Shown: positions 52,701 through 58,405, counted from the stretch's first letter. The stretch is DNA of 64,000 nt from Solea solea (GCF_958295425.1 NC_081149.1:15630090-15694089), one strand, 5' to 3'. The notes: generated by a model not told the origin, from the sequence alone. Numbers and translations are program-made.

Positions 52701-55605
52701 GACTTTAGACACTTTCTGTCTTATTGCCTTAGCATGGCGCTGTCCTTGGATGCCCAGGCGTTTGAGCAGAGGGGAGGGGGTTGGTGGGCAGGAGGCAGAG
52801 CTTACAGCGCAAACAAAAGTAAGAAAGAACGTCAAGCGGGGAGAGGAACGAGGATGTGCAATCGCTGCAGCATACATGCAATGGTTTTGTGGAATTAAAC
52901 ACAGTAACTGTATCGTGAGTCTTCGCTCCACCTACACTTCATTACGCTGTGTTTTCTCATTCGAATAGTCATGTCATACTAGTGTGATAGTGTTCAAAGT
53001 CACTGGATCAGATTTTGCCCAAGAAAAAGATGTATGTGTACGATATGAGTTATGAACCCAAAATATAACACACGCTTCATTGAGTGCGTGAGTGTGAGGC
53101 AGGGCTGCAGTAATCATGTCAGCTGTGTGGACAATACAGTGTATTTTCTTTAATTGATTTAAATTAAACCAAATCAGCAGCAGCAGCAATCCTTAGCTGA
53201 GTCATGTTGCTGGGCATTCTATGTCCTTTTGAAGCCATACACTATTTGTCACACATTTCTTCACGTTCTCTTACTTTTTTCTTTTTTTTTTGACATTTCC
53301 ACAAAAAAATCCTTTCAGTTTTTAATCCCTCTCCTCATTTCCTTTGCAAACAACACCAGCACGTCGGTGCAGCTCTGTCAAACTCTAGAGACATGTTTAT
53401 ACTCACTTAACAAGACTAAAATGAATCTAAGTCAGTCGCTCTGATGGCTGCCGTCACGCAAGCAAGGTAACGCCATTTTGCCGGAGAATGGCGCCATTAG
53501 ACGGATATACTCGGCAGCATATATACCTGGCAATGTCAGGCAAGTCGTAACTGTACCAGCTGTTCTTAGAAAGTGAGGGTGTTGGATAGATGTCTTGCAC
53601 CAGGATGATGAAAGAGACAGAGACAGACTTATTGCTGGATCACCAAAGATCATGGCCACAGACAACGGGTTCCGCTTATAGAGTCATAATGATTGTTTTA
53701 TTGTATGTTGTATGTAAAGCTGACCAGGAAGCTGTGAATCTGTATGCCAACTTCAGCGTTGTTACAGACTCCAACGCATTTAACGTAAATATCTTGTTTA
53801 TTTTAGGTTTTTGCTTTTATTGTGATGTGTCCTCTGGAGTAGAGTGAGGGGGAAGTTTATCAGAAAGTTGAGGATGTGATGCTGCAGGCCTGGAATATTG
53901 GTATTGTAAGATATAGTCTGTCGGGTTCTGAGATTTTTATTTATTTATTTCTTTTTGCTTGATTTCTGTGGATTGAAAGTGTGCATTGGACTCTAAACGC
54001 TTGAAACCAGCACTGGTGCCATTCATCTTTCTGGAGCTTTTCCAGCCAACATAGTGCTGTAAGCAAACTGAGTCACGTGACCGTCCGGAGATCTATAAGT
54101 GCTTCTCAAAATCAAGTGGGGGGGGGAGTTTGTCAATATGTCATTGCTCTTGAAATATCAAGATGGTAGAATCACTTTCATTCTCCTTATGCTAACTAGT
54201 GATAAATAAAAGCAATAGAATAAACTGGTAAATTCACGGTGGACACGGAACATATTTTAATGGGGTTGCTACCATTTTTGAAAAAGCCCTGCAAAACATG
54301 CACATGCAAAGGATTGTGGGCACGTCCACTGCGTTGCACGGTGGAACAGTGGTTAGCGTGTGGGTTTTCTCTGGGTACTCCGGTTTCCTCCTAACATTAA
54401 AACACGTGTTAGGGTAATGCTCCTGTCAGCGCCCCTGACCAAGGCACTGACGTTCAATCTGGAGTTGGTCCCCAGGCGCTGCTCAGTGGCTTCCAACTGC
54501 TCCTAGTTCTTGGATGGTTCCTAGTACAGGATAAGTGAAATGCAGAGGAAGAATTTCCCCCACGCTGGAATTGTGATTGTATACATTGTAATGTAGTTTG
54601 AATAAAGCTTTATTTAAGAAAAAAAAAAAAAAAAGGATTGGATTGGATGAAGACATTTCCTGCAATGACGCCGTTGTATCTGTGCTAGTTTTTCTTTCTT
54701 TTGATATTGGAATGGGTTTTATATAATTGCTGTGTGAGCCTAAGCGTATCCCTCACTTCACATTTTCTACTGTCTTGAGGCGTAACTTCATTACACACGT
54801 GGTGTTTCAACGGACACAGTAGAGTCGTACTTCTCAGCATTCTTGTTCTGTTTTGCTTTGTTGACTTTCACTGGCCGCACCATTAAAGGGCTTGTTTCAA
54901 GGCAGAACCCTTTAAAAAGAGGCCAAGATAGCAAAAATAGGGGAGGTTACGCTGCAATGGCCTACAACAACAAACCAAAAAAAATAAACTATAGGTATTA
55001 ATAGGTATAAATAGGTATTATCTGAAATGAAAGTTAATAACTGTATTTTAGACCTATGTTCCTATGACTGACCTGTGACAATTCAAAACTACAGTTAGGT
55101 GGTTTTAGGTACTTTCAAATCTATCTTCAAATGAATATGAAAACGTAAAAGTATAATATAGAACATTCTGTCTGTCACTTATTTGTCAGTTTCAGAATTT
55201 GTCTCAACCTATGAGCTACACTACTGACGGCATTTACATTATGGACTATGAACAGGAAGTCATCATAGCTTGACTAAGAGTTTCTATTTTTCAGAGCCAA
55301 GTGGTAACTGCTGGGCTTTAGTTTATATCACATACCTAAATCCACTCTACATCTCTGTCTTTGCCTTTTTCCAGACTGTACACGATCTCGAAGCTCAGCT
55401 GTTAAGTCTGCACGATGAACTCAAGAGGACCCAGGCCCATCATCAGAAACAGCTTGCAGAGCAGGCAGCGCTTCGGGAAGAGGAAAAGCAAAGGGCTTTC
55501 CTGGACAAGGAGGCGACCCTGGACCGCCTCCGGTCTGACATGGAGCGCATGCGCAGTGACCTTGAGAGAAGCAACCAGCAGGCGAAGGACGCTGCCCAGG
55601 AAAAG
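675..55605 (+). CDS. cep112: CEP112 (CCDC46) ortholog, 5' 20 coding exons, 3' end outside window
   Basis: Twenty coding exons (join of the exon entries below) give 789 codons in one open frame; every junction has AG acceptor and GT donor and phase is kept. The start MSKREESW..., the WIKKLC and GRKNRN segments, DDSDLEARLNSWNLG, IENPRYLR, QELLEDTN, RSKSLREKQ, AEKDSLV and LREEEKQRA match what I recall of vertebrate CEP112 in the same order and spacing. Residues 1 to about 110 form the conserved N-terminal globular region (Pfam DUF4485 in family descriptions, from memory); about 110-250 is a polar linker; about 250-789 is nearly continuous coiled coil rich in E, K, Q and L. CEP112 is a centrosome component; its molecular role is poorly defined. 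Human CEP112 is about 955 residues, so about 165 C-terminal residues are missing because the window ends in intron 21. The promoter has an RFX X-box match, fitting a ciliary/centrosomal gene. Identification very secure; exact exon 2 acceptor less so. Confidence 0.95.
775..1373 (+). other. cep112: Intron 2
   Basis: 599 bp, mostly AT-rich. It contains the hAT-type fragment at 1187-1299; nothing else recognised. Confidence 0.9.
1187..1299 (-). repeat. DNA-transposon-like fragment (hAT-type terminus)
   Basis: On the minus strand it starts CTAGGGGTGGGAATCACAGG and runs into degenerate GATACGA/CACGATA words. This resembles the common fish elements that begin with a GGGGTGGGAATC-type end. Only one end is visible, about 75 bp upstream of the exon 3 acceptor. 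Class assignment is from memory. Confidence 0.45.
1374..1564 (+). CDS. cep112: cep112 coding exon 3 (residues 34-97)
   Basis: Acceptor TTCCCAG|AC and donor ATG|GTAAGT. Encodes RQQCAIWIKKLC, GRKNRNMYALLLLHMLKRG and PEPGNLKTLP, the core of the conserved N-terminal domain of CEP112. 191 nt, entering in phase 1 and leaving in phase 0. Confidence 0.95.
1565..1804 (+). other. cep112: Intron 3
   Basis: 240 bp with donor GTAAGT and acceptor TTTGTAG. No feature recognised. Confidence 0.9.
1805..1968 (+). CDS. cep112: cep112 coding exon 4 (residues 98-151 plus split codon 152)
   Basis: Acceptor AATTTGTAG and donor CACAG|GTACTT. Opens SIYFDEP, a segment conserved in vertebrate CEP112, then LPDWVTGELGG and a Ser/Asp-rich stretch. 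164 nt; two bases of codon 152 (Arg) are left for exon 5. Confidence 0.95.
2868..3200 (-). pseudogene. Tc1/mariner-like transposase relic
   Basis: Read on the minus strand, about 3190 to 3100 gives VGARQVGLTISETIADFLGI. This is the first helix-turn-helix region of the Tc1-like transposases common in fish, which read like VGARRAGLSISETADLLG. Further on, about 2960 to 2870 gives GPHKVSLLSA, an in-frame TAG, then NRNLRQQWTQAHQ, matching the Tc1 segment that reads R-P-H-R-V-P-L-L-S-A-K-N-R. The Lys position is thus a stop. The part between is shifted and shortened, and no catalytic DDE region is present. It is a 5' fragment of a dead element, antisense to cep112. Family comparison is from memory but two separate segments agree. 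Confidence 0.75.
4178..4501 (+). repeat. Teleost retroposon with L2-like 3' tail, copy A
   Basis: Contains the widespread fish sequence seen here as CTTCCTCCCACAGTCCAAAA, then GATAGACTGGCGAACTGCCC, GTACCCCGCCTATCGCCC and AGGATAAAGCGGTAGATGAG. It is flanked by a 9-bp direct repeat ATATTACAA (4169-4177 and 4502-4510), which I read as the target-site duplication. An internal (GT)n tract and T-run near 4224-4250 interrupt it. I place the tail with L2/Maui-type LINEs or a SINE sharing their 3' end; the class name is from memory. Confidence 0.7.
7060..7140 (+). repeat. Weak copy of the (GT)n-associated repeat family
   Basis: TTTCTGAGAAACAAGTTAAG followed by GTTAGGGCGAAGATGTGAAT is similar to the better copies at 31959-32169 and 61775-61954 (AACTGGTTA...GGGCTAAGATTTGA). 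Here the flanking GT tract is missing. Confidence 0.4.
7203..7405 (+). repeat. hAT-like MITE fragment, related to the copy at 16936-17236
   Basis: Contains ATTGATGAATCTATCGATGA, GTCCATAAAATGTTAAAACA, CAATGTTTCCCAATC, TTGTCCACAAACC and AAACCAGAAAATATTCACAT in the order typical of an abundant fish MITE. The copy at 16936 carries the same blocks in reverse orientation. Ends are degraded. Confidence 0.6.
7660..7744 (+). CDS. cep112: cep112 coding exon 5 (residues 152-180)
   Basis: Acceptor CTCATCCAG and donor GAGAG|GTAACG. Encodes RRKLYEEKSPSRPAGTSPLK and onward to HDVRE, a basic Ser/Pro-rich linker with low conservation. 85 nt completes codon 152 and leaves phase 0. Placement rests on splice sites and phase continuity more than on sequence match. 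Confidence 0.85.
7745..9248 (+). other. cep112: Intron 5
   Basis: 1.5 kb. I see no exon, repeat or clear regulatory structure; there is a TAACC/TTAATC-rich AT background and a (C/T)-rich acceptor tract at the end. Confidence 0.8.
9249..9326 (+). CDS. cep112: cep112 coding exon 6 (residues 181-206)
   Basis: Acceptor TCCCCTCCTCAG and donor CTAGGG|GTGAGT. Encodes the conserved block DDSDLEARLNSWNLG, nearly identical to the human block. 78 nt, phase 0 at both ends. Confidence 0.95.
9327..12138 (+). other. cep112: Intron 6
   Basis: 2.8 kb. Holds a pyrimidine-rich stretch (about 9700-9930), a short (CATC)n run near 10713-10731, a (CA)n tract at 10815-10841 and a T/GTTT-rich patch at 11670-11700. 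No dispersed element recognised. Confidence 0.8.
12139..12186 (+). CDS. cep112: cep112 coding exon 7 (residues 207-222)
   Basis: Acceptor GACTCTTCCAG and donor TCTCCG|GTAAGT. Encodes IENPRYLREKPIPWSP, close to the human IENPRYLR segment. 48 nt, phase 0 at both ends; the smallest coding exon here. Confidence 0.95.
12187..12303 (+). other. cep112: Intron 7, 117 bp
   Basis: One of two very short introns. Its length is a multiple of three, but reading through from exon 7 meets TAA at 12229-12231, so retention would truncate the protein. Confidence 0.9.
12304..12378 (+). CDS. cep112: cep112 coding exon 8 (residues 223-247)
   Basis: Acceptor ATATCTTTGTAG and donor AAGGAG|GTATGC. Encodes IFKSSFGRNSALTDEQGPQL and VQSKE, the less conserved stretch before the coiled coil. 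75 nt, phase 0 at both ends. Confidence 0.9.
13609..13626 (+). repeat. Poly-C tract, C18
   Basis: Uninterrupted run of 18 C in intron 8. Confidence 0.9.
14700..15660. repeat. Degenerate DNA-transposon-like repeat region
   Basis: The 3' part contains ATGCATTTTAATGCCAGGTG followed by TGAACAGCTGTACTTAGC and ends CTGAAAGGGGCC. The 5' part contains GGGGCCTGGTATAAGCATTC and GGTTTACTACGGAAGC. These words recall non-autonomous fish DNA elements that end in AGGTGTGAACGGGGCC-type sequence. I cannot define clean inverted ends or a target duplication, and it may be two elements side by side. The 60-codon ORF at 14701-14883 is not regarded as a gene. Confidence 0.35.
16936..17236 (-). repeat. hAT-like MITE (about 300 bp)
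   Basis: Carries in reverse orientation the blocks seen at 7203-7405: AATGTGAATATTTTTGCTC, GGTCTGTGGACAAATAAGAC, GTTTTGGAAACCACTTTCCA and ATTAATCAACAGTTCAGC. It ends GTTAGTCACAGCCCTA. A possible 8-bp target duplication with one mismatch flanks it: GTATTTAT (16928-16935) and GTATCTAT (17237-17244). The left inverted end is less clear than the right. Confidence 0.6.
17271..17341 (+). repeat. Severely 5'-truncated retroposon tail, copy B
   Basis: 71 bp matching the last part of copy A: AGCTGAGATTGGCACAGC, CCCCGCGACCCTCTGG, GGAGGATAAAGTGGTAGATG. A perfect 12-bp direct repeat CCATATAGTACT flanks it (17259-17270 and 17342-17353). This is the clearest target-site duplication in the window and fixes both ends of the insertion. 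Confidence 0.85.
18715..18801 (+). CDS. cep112: cep112 coding exon 9 (residues 248-276), coiled coil begins
   Basis: Acceptor GTGTTTCCAG and donor GAGAAA|GTAAGA. Encodes EMKIKVLESKHQEEKLKMQQ and RHDADVEK, matching the human EEKLKLQQKHDADVQK stretch. 87 nt, phase 0 at both ends. This is the start of the long heptad region. Confidence 0.95.
19636..19762 (+). repeat. 5'-truncated retroposon tail, copy C
   Basis: Contains GCGATGGACTGGCGACCTGT, AGGGTGTACCCCTCC, AGCTGAGATTGGCACAGC and GGATAAAGCAGTAGAAGATG, and ends in GGATGGATGAAA. A 7-bp direct repeat AATGTAG (19629-19635 and 19763-19769) flanks it. About 127 bp; same 3' boundary as copies A and B but a different 5' cut. Confidence 0.75.
20651..20736. 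repeat. AT-rich simple repeat
   Basis: Mixed (TATAATAT)n, TATACATA and (TA)n runs, with self-complementary capacity throughout. Confidence 0.85.
21498..21597 (+). CDS. cep112: cep112 coding exon 10 (residues 277-309 plus split codon 310)
   Basis: Acceptor CTCTCTTTAG and donor AAGAAAG|GTGAGG. Encodes ILDRKNGEIEEMKSMYRAKL and KESEEMIHKLEKK, coiled coil. 100 nt, leaves phase 1. Confidence 0.95.
21598..21997 (+). other. cep112: Intron 10
   Basis: 400 bp; a (GT)n run directly precedes the CTCCCGCAG acceptor. No other feature. Confidence 0.9.
21998..22116 (+). CDS. cep112: cep112 coding exon 11 (residues 310-349)
   Basis: Acceptor CTCCCGCAG and donor AAGAAG|GTATGA. Encodes VQSVLRESQVICESKEKQIT, ELKKMLDQSTDSLKNEWEKK; the human segment has the same length and pattern (AELKK, QSTESL, WEKK). 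119 nt, phase 1 to 0. Confidence 0.95.
22117..23039 (+). other. cep112: Intron 11
   Basis: 0.9 kb, more than half of which is the hAT-like element at 22252-22771. The rest shows no feature. Confidence 0.9.
22252..22771 (+). mobile_element. Non-autonomous hAT-like element, about 520 bp
   Basis: Starts CAGAGGTGGCAAGGAGTACT and ends TTCATTTCCACCTCTG, so the outer 9 bases are perfect inverted repeats (CAGAGGTGG/CCACCTCTG), the usual hAT form. Subterminal words AAGTACTGG, AAAGTACAAGTACTC and AAAAGTAAAATTAC resemble an abundant fish element. No transposase frame. I do not find a matching 8-bp flanking duplication (CACTTAAG versus ATTTTTTA). Confidence 0.7.
23040..23183 (+). CDS. cep112: cep112 coding exon 12 (residues 350-397)
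   Basis: Acceptor TTGCTCTTTCAG and donor GCCACT|GTGAGT. Encodes LHVAVTEMEQQKFELQKKHT, NNIQELLEDTNHRLAKMEAE; NIQELLEDTN is a signature stretch of CEP112. 144 nt, phase 0 at both ends. Confidence 0.95.
23184..26617 (+). other. cep112: Intron 12, 3.4 kb
   Basis: Contains (CA)n tracts at 24146-24180 and 24361-24380 with a moderately GC, homeodomain-motif-bearing stretch between them (24181-24360). The 194-codon ORF at 25445-26029 has biased low-complexity content and no recognised similarity; I do not call it. Confidence 0.8.
24146..24180 (+). repeat. (CA)n microsatellite
   Basis: About 17 uninterrupted CA units. Confidence 0.95.
26618..26772 (+). CDS. cep112: cep112 coding exon 13 (residues 398-448 plus split codon 449)
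   Basis: Acceptor TTGTGATCCAG. Encodes EQTVHELERRVKQQSAEVEK, then GNELRQRVTQEKAQLEIHIA and SISVELQEAKR, collinear with human. The donor is GACG|GTGTGG, a weak match. It is chosen because phase 2 here makes CGG (Arg) with exon 14 and restores alignment (ARR in human). Confidence 0.88.
26773..27419 (+). other. cep112: Intron 13
   Basis: 0.65 kb, mostly taken up by the repeat-like stretch at 26908-27310. Confidence 0.85.
26908..27310. repeat. Possible PIF/Harbinger- or hAT-like non-autonomous element
   Basis: Left side TCGTTTCCACCAAGCAAG and right side ACCGAACTGAACCGAACTGT followed by ACCACCTGTTGGAAAC. GTTTCCA at the left and its complement TGGAAAC at the right suggest imperfect inverted ends, and the CCGAACTG words recall fish elements with GGTACGGTTCGG-type subterminal repeats. 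No coding content; class uncertain. Confidence 0.4.
27420..27549 (+). CDS. cep112: cep112 coding exon 14 (residues 449-492)
   Basis: Acceptor ACTGTCCGCAG. Encodes SAKLQEEKELQSEQHEQMVQ, KLQAKHETDISHLYQEHSLS and AAK; the human equivalent ends HALSASK. The donor is CTAAG|GTCCAC, poor beyond GT, but needed to join K492 to A493. 130 nt, phase 2 to 0. Confidence 0.9.
27550..27663 (+). other. cep112: Intron 14, 114 bp
   Basis: The shortest intron. Length is a multiple of three, yet read-through hits TGA at 27598-27600. Donor GTCCAC is weak; acceptor TTTTCCTCGTCCAG is good. Confidence 0.88.
27664..27756 (+). CDS. cep112: cep112 coding exon 15 (residues 493-523)
   Basis: Acceptor TCCTCGTCCAG and donor GCCAGG|GTATGG. 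Encodes ASEVMEDLEKTVALLKQQLQ and DSEHRRHQLAR, matching the human LKQQLQESE segment. 93 nt, phase 0 at both ends. Confidence 0.95.
27934..27993 (+). CDS. cep112: cep112 coding exon 16 (residues 524-543)
   Basis: Acceptor TTCCTTCTTTTAG and donor AAAAAG|GTAGCG. Encodes DQEIKLQQEKDKLQINCEKK; human has DQE and YEKK at the same ends. 60 nt, phase 0 at both ends. The preceding intron 15 is 177 bp. Confidence 0.93.
27994..29235 (+). other. cep112: Intron 16
   Basis: 1.2 kb. A poly-A run at about 28304-28315, AT-rich middle and a (CT)n tract at 29157-29190 before the acceptor. No element recognised. Confidence 0.85.
29236..29315 (+). CDS. cep112: cep112 coding exon 17 (residues 544-569 plus split codon 570)
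   Basis: Acceptor TCACCCTCTCAG and donor CTCAG|GTACAG. Encodes VLAIHSEAEKEKSEAKRKMA and KLEDAL; human has KFEEAL at the end. 80 nt, leaves phase 2. Confidence 0.93.
31215..31237 (+). repeat. Poly-C tract, C23
   Basis: Uninterrupted run of 23 C, the longest homopolymer G/C tract in the window. Confidence 0.95.
31671..31723 (+). repeat. (CA)n microsatellite
   Basis: About 26 uninterrupted CA units, the longest dinucleotide tract in the window. Confidence 0.95.
31959..32169 (+). repeat. (GT)n-bounded dispersed repeat, + copy
   Basis: GT tracts at both ends (31959-31975 and 32145-32169) enclose CAGACCTTGTCAGGAGCGGT, AACCTCATTATGAGGAACTG, GTTAAATTTAGGGCTAAGAT and GTGTTGAGGTTAATGC. The same blocks occur in the opposite orientation at 38285-38548 and in part at 61775-61954 and 58082-58235. 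Confidence 0.65.
32501..32516 (+). repeat. Poly-G tract, G16
   Basis: Uninterrupted run of 16 G in intron 17. Confidence 0.9.
38143..38278 (+). CDS. cep112: cep112 coding exon 18 (residues 570-615)
   Basis: Completes Arg570, then EMESQLNRARESQRQQIQQA, DMALEQFKKQVELSSEKTYA and DMKLQ; human has QQADAALEEFKRQVELNSEK. Acceptor GGTTTGAAG has a poor pyrimidine tract and donor CTCCAG|GTCTGG is weak past GT, followed at once by a (CA)n run. Phase (2 to 0) and alignment support both edges. Confidence 0.9.
38285..38548 (-). repeat. (CA)n-bounded dispersed repeat, reverse copy
   Basis: CA tracts at 38285-38308 and 38535-38548 enclose, on the minus strand, GACCTTATCAAGACCAGCGG, GAGACCAAAACCTGGTCCTA, ATGAGGCAGAACTTCATTTC and GGTTAAGTTTTTAAATTGGG followed by GTTAGGATAAGG. 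It starts six bases after the exon 18 donor, so the element abuts the splice site. Confidence 0.65.
38792..38960 (+). repeat. Teleost dispersed repeat fragment, class unknown
   Basis: TAAGGCAAGGTAGTTTTATT followed by TATAAAGCACCATTCCATAC and AACGCAAAGTGCAAAG recalls the widespread fish repeat with a GGCAAGTTTATTTATATAGCAC-type start and an AATTCAAAGTGC-type continuation. Only a degraded piece. Confidence 0.4.
41680..41787 (+). CDS. cep112: cep112 coding exon 19 (residues 616-651)
   Basis: Acceptor TCGTGCCTCTAG and donor CAGCAG|GTTTGT. Encodes MGKVEEDLIRSKSLREKQAK and EFSEQLDALRQKYEQQ; RSKSLREKQ is identical to my recollection of human CEP112. 108 nt, phase 0 at both ends. Confidence 0.96.
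41788..46708 (+). other. cep112: Intron 19
   Basis: 4.9 kb. Mostly AT-rich without recognised elements; a poly-A run (about 44537-44555), a short G run near 43849, and a GC-richer stretch (45380-45900) with overlapping open frames on both strands but no recognised protein. T-run near 46525. Confidence 0.8.
46709..46891 (+). CDS. cep112: cep112 coding exon 20 (residues 652-712)
   Basis: Acceptor TTGTCCAATCAG and donor GCTCAG|GTAGGG. Encodes MAEQRMQHEQERTRLQQQHI, AEKDSLVQEQQREVESVERQ and on to EWRKHNAQ. Human has HEQEKTHLLQQHNAEKDSLV. Richer in Gln and Ala than human, and GC-rich. 183 nt, phase 0 at both ends. A 198-codon antisense frame overlapping it is a shadow of its base composition. Confidence 0.95.
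50683..51332 (+). mobile_element. Non-autonomous hAT-like element, 650 bp, with a nested insertion
   Basis: Left end CAGGGGTGTCCAAACTACGG and right end GTTTGGACACCCCTG form a 15-base perfect terminal inverted repeat (CAGGGGTGTCCAAAC). The flanks ATCTATGA (50675-50682) and ATCTAGGA (51333-51340) are an 8-bp duplication with one mismatch, as hAT elements make. GGCCCTCG follows/precedes each end. About 390 bp of the interior is a separate foldback element; without it the host copy is about 255 bp. No transposase. Confidence 0.85.
50840..51228 (+). mobile_element. TTAA-flanked foldback MITE nested in the hAT element
   Basis: Ends AGGAATA...TATTCCT are bordered by TTAA on each side (50836-50839 and 51229-51232). 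The arms are long inverted repeats: TAGCTTTATATTACTAGAAT at the left pairs with ATTCTAGTAATATAAAGCTA at the right, and CCCCTGAGTTGAGAAATATC pairs with GATATTTCTCAACTCAGGGG. CCACCAGTGACACTT pairs with AAGTGTCACTGGTGG. The transcript would fold into an arm of about 140 bp with a loop of about 100. TTAA target suggests a piggyBac-type mechanism; no transposase is present. Confidence 0.8.
54317..54634 (+). repeat. Poly(A)-tailed fish retroposon
   Basis: Contains GCACGGTGGAACAGTGGTTA, CTGGGTACTCCGGTTTCCTC, CAGCGCCCCTGACCAAGGCA, GGAGTTGGTCCCCAGGCGCT and AAATGCAGAGGAAGAATTTC, an order known from a very common teleost repeat, and ends in an A16 tail. A 9-bp direct repeat AAAGGATTG (54308-54316 and 54632-54640, partly within the tail) may be the target-site duplication. 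Confidence 0.75.
55375..55605 (+). CDS. cep112: cep112 coding exon 21 (residues 713-789), last exon in window
   Basis: Acceptor TTGCCTTTTTCCAG and donor GAAAAG|GTGGGT. Encodes TVHDLEAQLLSLHDELKRTQ, AHHQKQLAEQAALREEEKQR and on to AKDAAQEK; human has LREEEKQRA in the same place. 231 nt, the longest coding exon here, phase 0 at both ends. Confidence 0.95.
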
Positions 55606-55665
55606 GTGGGTGAAGGGCAGGCAATAGATGACAGCACAGAGGTTGATGGCCTCTGTCGTGCACGT

Positions 55666-55732
55666 TGTCCTCTAGCTGGGAGTTGGAACTTGTATCCGCT
55701 GTAGCAGTGAAGGCCTTTCACATGACAGAGAT
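55666..55732 (+). repeat. Member 1 of a local repeat pair
   Basis: TGTCCTCTAGCTGGGAGTTG, GAACTTGTATCCGC, then GCAGTGAAGGCCTTTCACAT and GACAGAGA. The segment at 58594-58675 has the same blocks with a few changes and a small insertion. Confidence 0.7.
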
Positions 55733-58081
55733 GACAGGTATCAGCTTATGGAGGGAAAAAGGGTCAAGTTTGAGGGAAGATGTGACAATGTTCATATTTT
55801 TTCACTTGCTGCTAACTTGAATGAACCAGCAACATCTGCAGTCTTAGGGTTATAAGGCTTTTCCACACTTTACTTTTTGAAGTACTTTCTATTAGTCTGT
55901 TGGTTGAATCTCCTTCATTAATAGGATGTTTTAAATGTTCACAAGCTTTGCTTTTTGCAAACCAGGAAGAACTTCAATTAGAGCGTCTTGCTTTCATCGC
56001 TTTCTTTTTTTGTTTTCTTTATTGCTCTTGCACATTTTGGAAATCATCCATAATCTTGTGCTGGTCTTGCAGGAAGCTGACCTAGGATGGTGTTGATCAG
56101 AACCTAATCCCTCAGCAGGGCCCATCAAAGAGAGCATTTTTCATTAGACACCATCTCACTCCACCTGCGCAGCATTAGCCCCGGAATGCAGGGACCTCCG
56201 ATGCACCCAGGCAGCCATTTTAGCTCCACATGGTTCACAGAACCACGGGTACTGAGAGGAGAGAGATCCAAGGAAATGAGAGAACTTATTAGAGCATAGT
56301 CTTAATTTCAAGTCGTTAATCATAATTCCTATATGTCCTCTTTTTTGGATGTGAAGGTTATTTTGTACTAAAAGTTGTTTTATATTTTTGTCACTCTTTA
56401 AATGCTTTCACGGCTTGCTTTTAGAACATGGTGGAAAAAAATGATTTATAGTTGTTGGGGAATTTTGAGTTGATTTAAAGCTGTGGGGATGAATATTGAA
56501 CTTAGACCGATAACACTATCAGTAATGTGCAAGTTTCACTTTTTCATAAAAGAGATAAATGCTTTCTCTGTCCTCTCTGTCAGCTGAAAATGAAAGCTTA
56601 AAGAAAAAAAACTCACCAAAGGTTGAATATCTCACTTCGCCCCCTTTTCCCCCTCTTTCAAATCTATCTCCAAGTTTTACTTCGGAGGGGGGCAGGAAAA
56701 CTTGCACTCCCTTTTTTTTCGTCCACATGGGATTGAAGTCAGCCAGGCCTCAGATCCATATTGACTTGTTCACCCTGTTTTGTAAGCTGAAAATTTCACA
56801 TTCTTTTGATGCAGACAAAAATGCTGTCCTCTGCAGTCCACTGTGCTCTTGGAAGCAGAGCTTGGGCAGGCCAGCTTTCTCTTTTTTTTTTTTTTTCTCT
56901 CGACACATCTCCCAGATCCTGGAAAAAAAAAAAAAGTCCAGAGAAATCCATTAAACCCATGAATGGATTCTCATCAAAGACACATGTGTTTAAGGAAAAG
57001 ATAGAGAGGGATACAGAGGATGGGGGGTTGTTTTAGGAGTAGACACTTGGAGCTGTTGGAATGAAATAATGAGAAACAGAATAGCAGTGGAGATAACATC
57101 GGATGTTAAGATAGTTCCATACGTTGTAGCTTCACCAAACGGAAGGAGAAGTGATGGAGGTGGGCTGAGGAGAAGGCGTGTGTGTGGGAGGGGGGGGGGG
57201 TTTAGTCAGCTTGTATCTTTGTGAGTTTGTGTGTTCACCCATGGATGAGAATGAATGCGCACAATTAATCCCAAACCTCGCAATCTCTGCACACTATTGA
57301 GGTGCCTGGGAAGCTGTCTCTGTGCCTGATAAAGATGCCTCATCTCTGGGCCACAGTTTAGCACGAATCCTGCCTCTCAACCACACCACCTCCTTATCGA
57401 ACTTTCCTATTCTCCTCCACACCCCCACCGTCCATCTGTCTTCCCTCTTCGTCCTTCCCCTCTGCCTTCAAGTTGTGGCAAAGCCCAGAACCTTAGGGCT
57501 TTTTTATAAAGAGTCTGCCTCACCAGAAATCTCGGCTTTGAGGAAGTGTGGGAACACCGTTTCTTAACACACGTAGGCCTACATATGCACACACACACAC
57601 ACATCTGTATGCTCACTGGCATATTAAACAGAGGACATGAAAATGTAAGTTTGCGTAGTAGAGAAAAGGTCTTTGTGTTTGACCTTTTCACCTCGCGCCG
57701 CTTGTCACTGCTGGAGATTGTGCGCAACAAAAGATCAGGGGCTCTGAATAACGTCTGAAAACTTAAACTCATATTTACTCTTCGTCTAGAGTGCGCCGCT
57801 CTTTGAACTGCTGGAGGAGATTAGATTGGCAAATTTGAGTCTGATATGTTTGTGTGGACTGGTGTGTTTGTGTGTGTGTGTGTAAGTGTCTCAGAGAGAG
57901 TGTGTGCATACTTCCATGTACTTTGTATGTTTGCTTAATGCAAGTAGCTGGTGTAAATGTCACAGTGACTGTGCATGGAATGCATATATTTAAAAAAGTG
58001 TGACTGACCCACACTCACTCACGATTCCCTAGGGAGCCATGTGCATGCACGAGGACCAGTTTGACCATTAGACCTTAGAGA

Positions 58082-58235
58082 GTGAGGACATATTTTGGAA
58101 AGTGATATTTTTGAACTGTGCTACCCTCTGACACCTTTAAGGGTTTCAGTTAGACACGTATGTTGAGGTTGTTAGAGTAAGGGTCAATGAGTGTCCTCGC
58201 TAAGATAGGATGTGTGCGTTTGTGTGTGCATGTCT
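58082..58235 (+). repeat. (GT)n-associated dispersed repeat, partial copy
   Basis: GTGAGGACATATTTTGGAAA at the left, GTTGAGGTTGTTAGAGTAAG then GGTCAATGAGTGTCCTCGCT and AAGATAGGATGTGTGCGTTT at the right, passing into a GT-rich tract. Fits the family at 31959-32169. Confidence 0.6.
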
Positions 58236-58398
58236 ATGCATGTGCCTACTTTCACTTCAGATCAAAGGGCCAGGACATTTCATCAAACACTAACCAAGTG
58301 TGACAAAACCACCTGGAGGCAAACATCAGCCAATGAGAAATCAGCTATTTGGCTCCTTAGACATGAAAGCTTGACGATGCTGACTCTTTCTCTCTCTT

Positions 58399-58405
<7 letters not shown>

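Larger units (their letters stand above)
46892..55374 (+). other. cep112: Intron 20, 8.5 kb
   Basis: Holds A/T-runs at 47055-47155, a GC-richer stretch without repeats (47300-47730), (CA)n near 49794-49815, the nested hAT/TTAA elements (50683-51332), a G-run near 54119 and a poly(A) retroposon (54317-54634). No exon is missing: exons 20 and 21 are adjacent in the human protein alignment. Confidence 0.82.

Noticed and set aside
53430..53600. Stretch with CGCCATTTTGCCGGAG and GGCGCCATT words as a promoter or YY1 cluster
   Set aside because: Isolated words in an intron with no exon or start site nearby.
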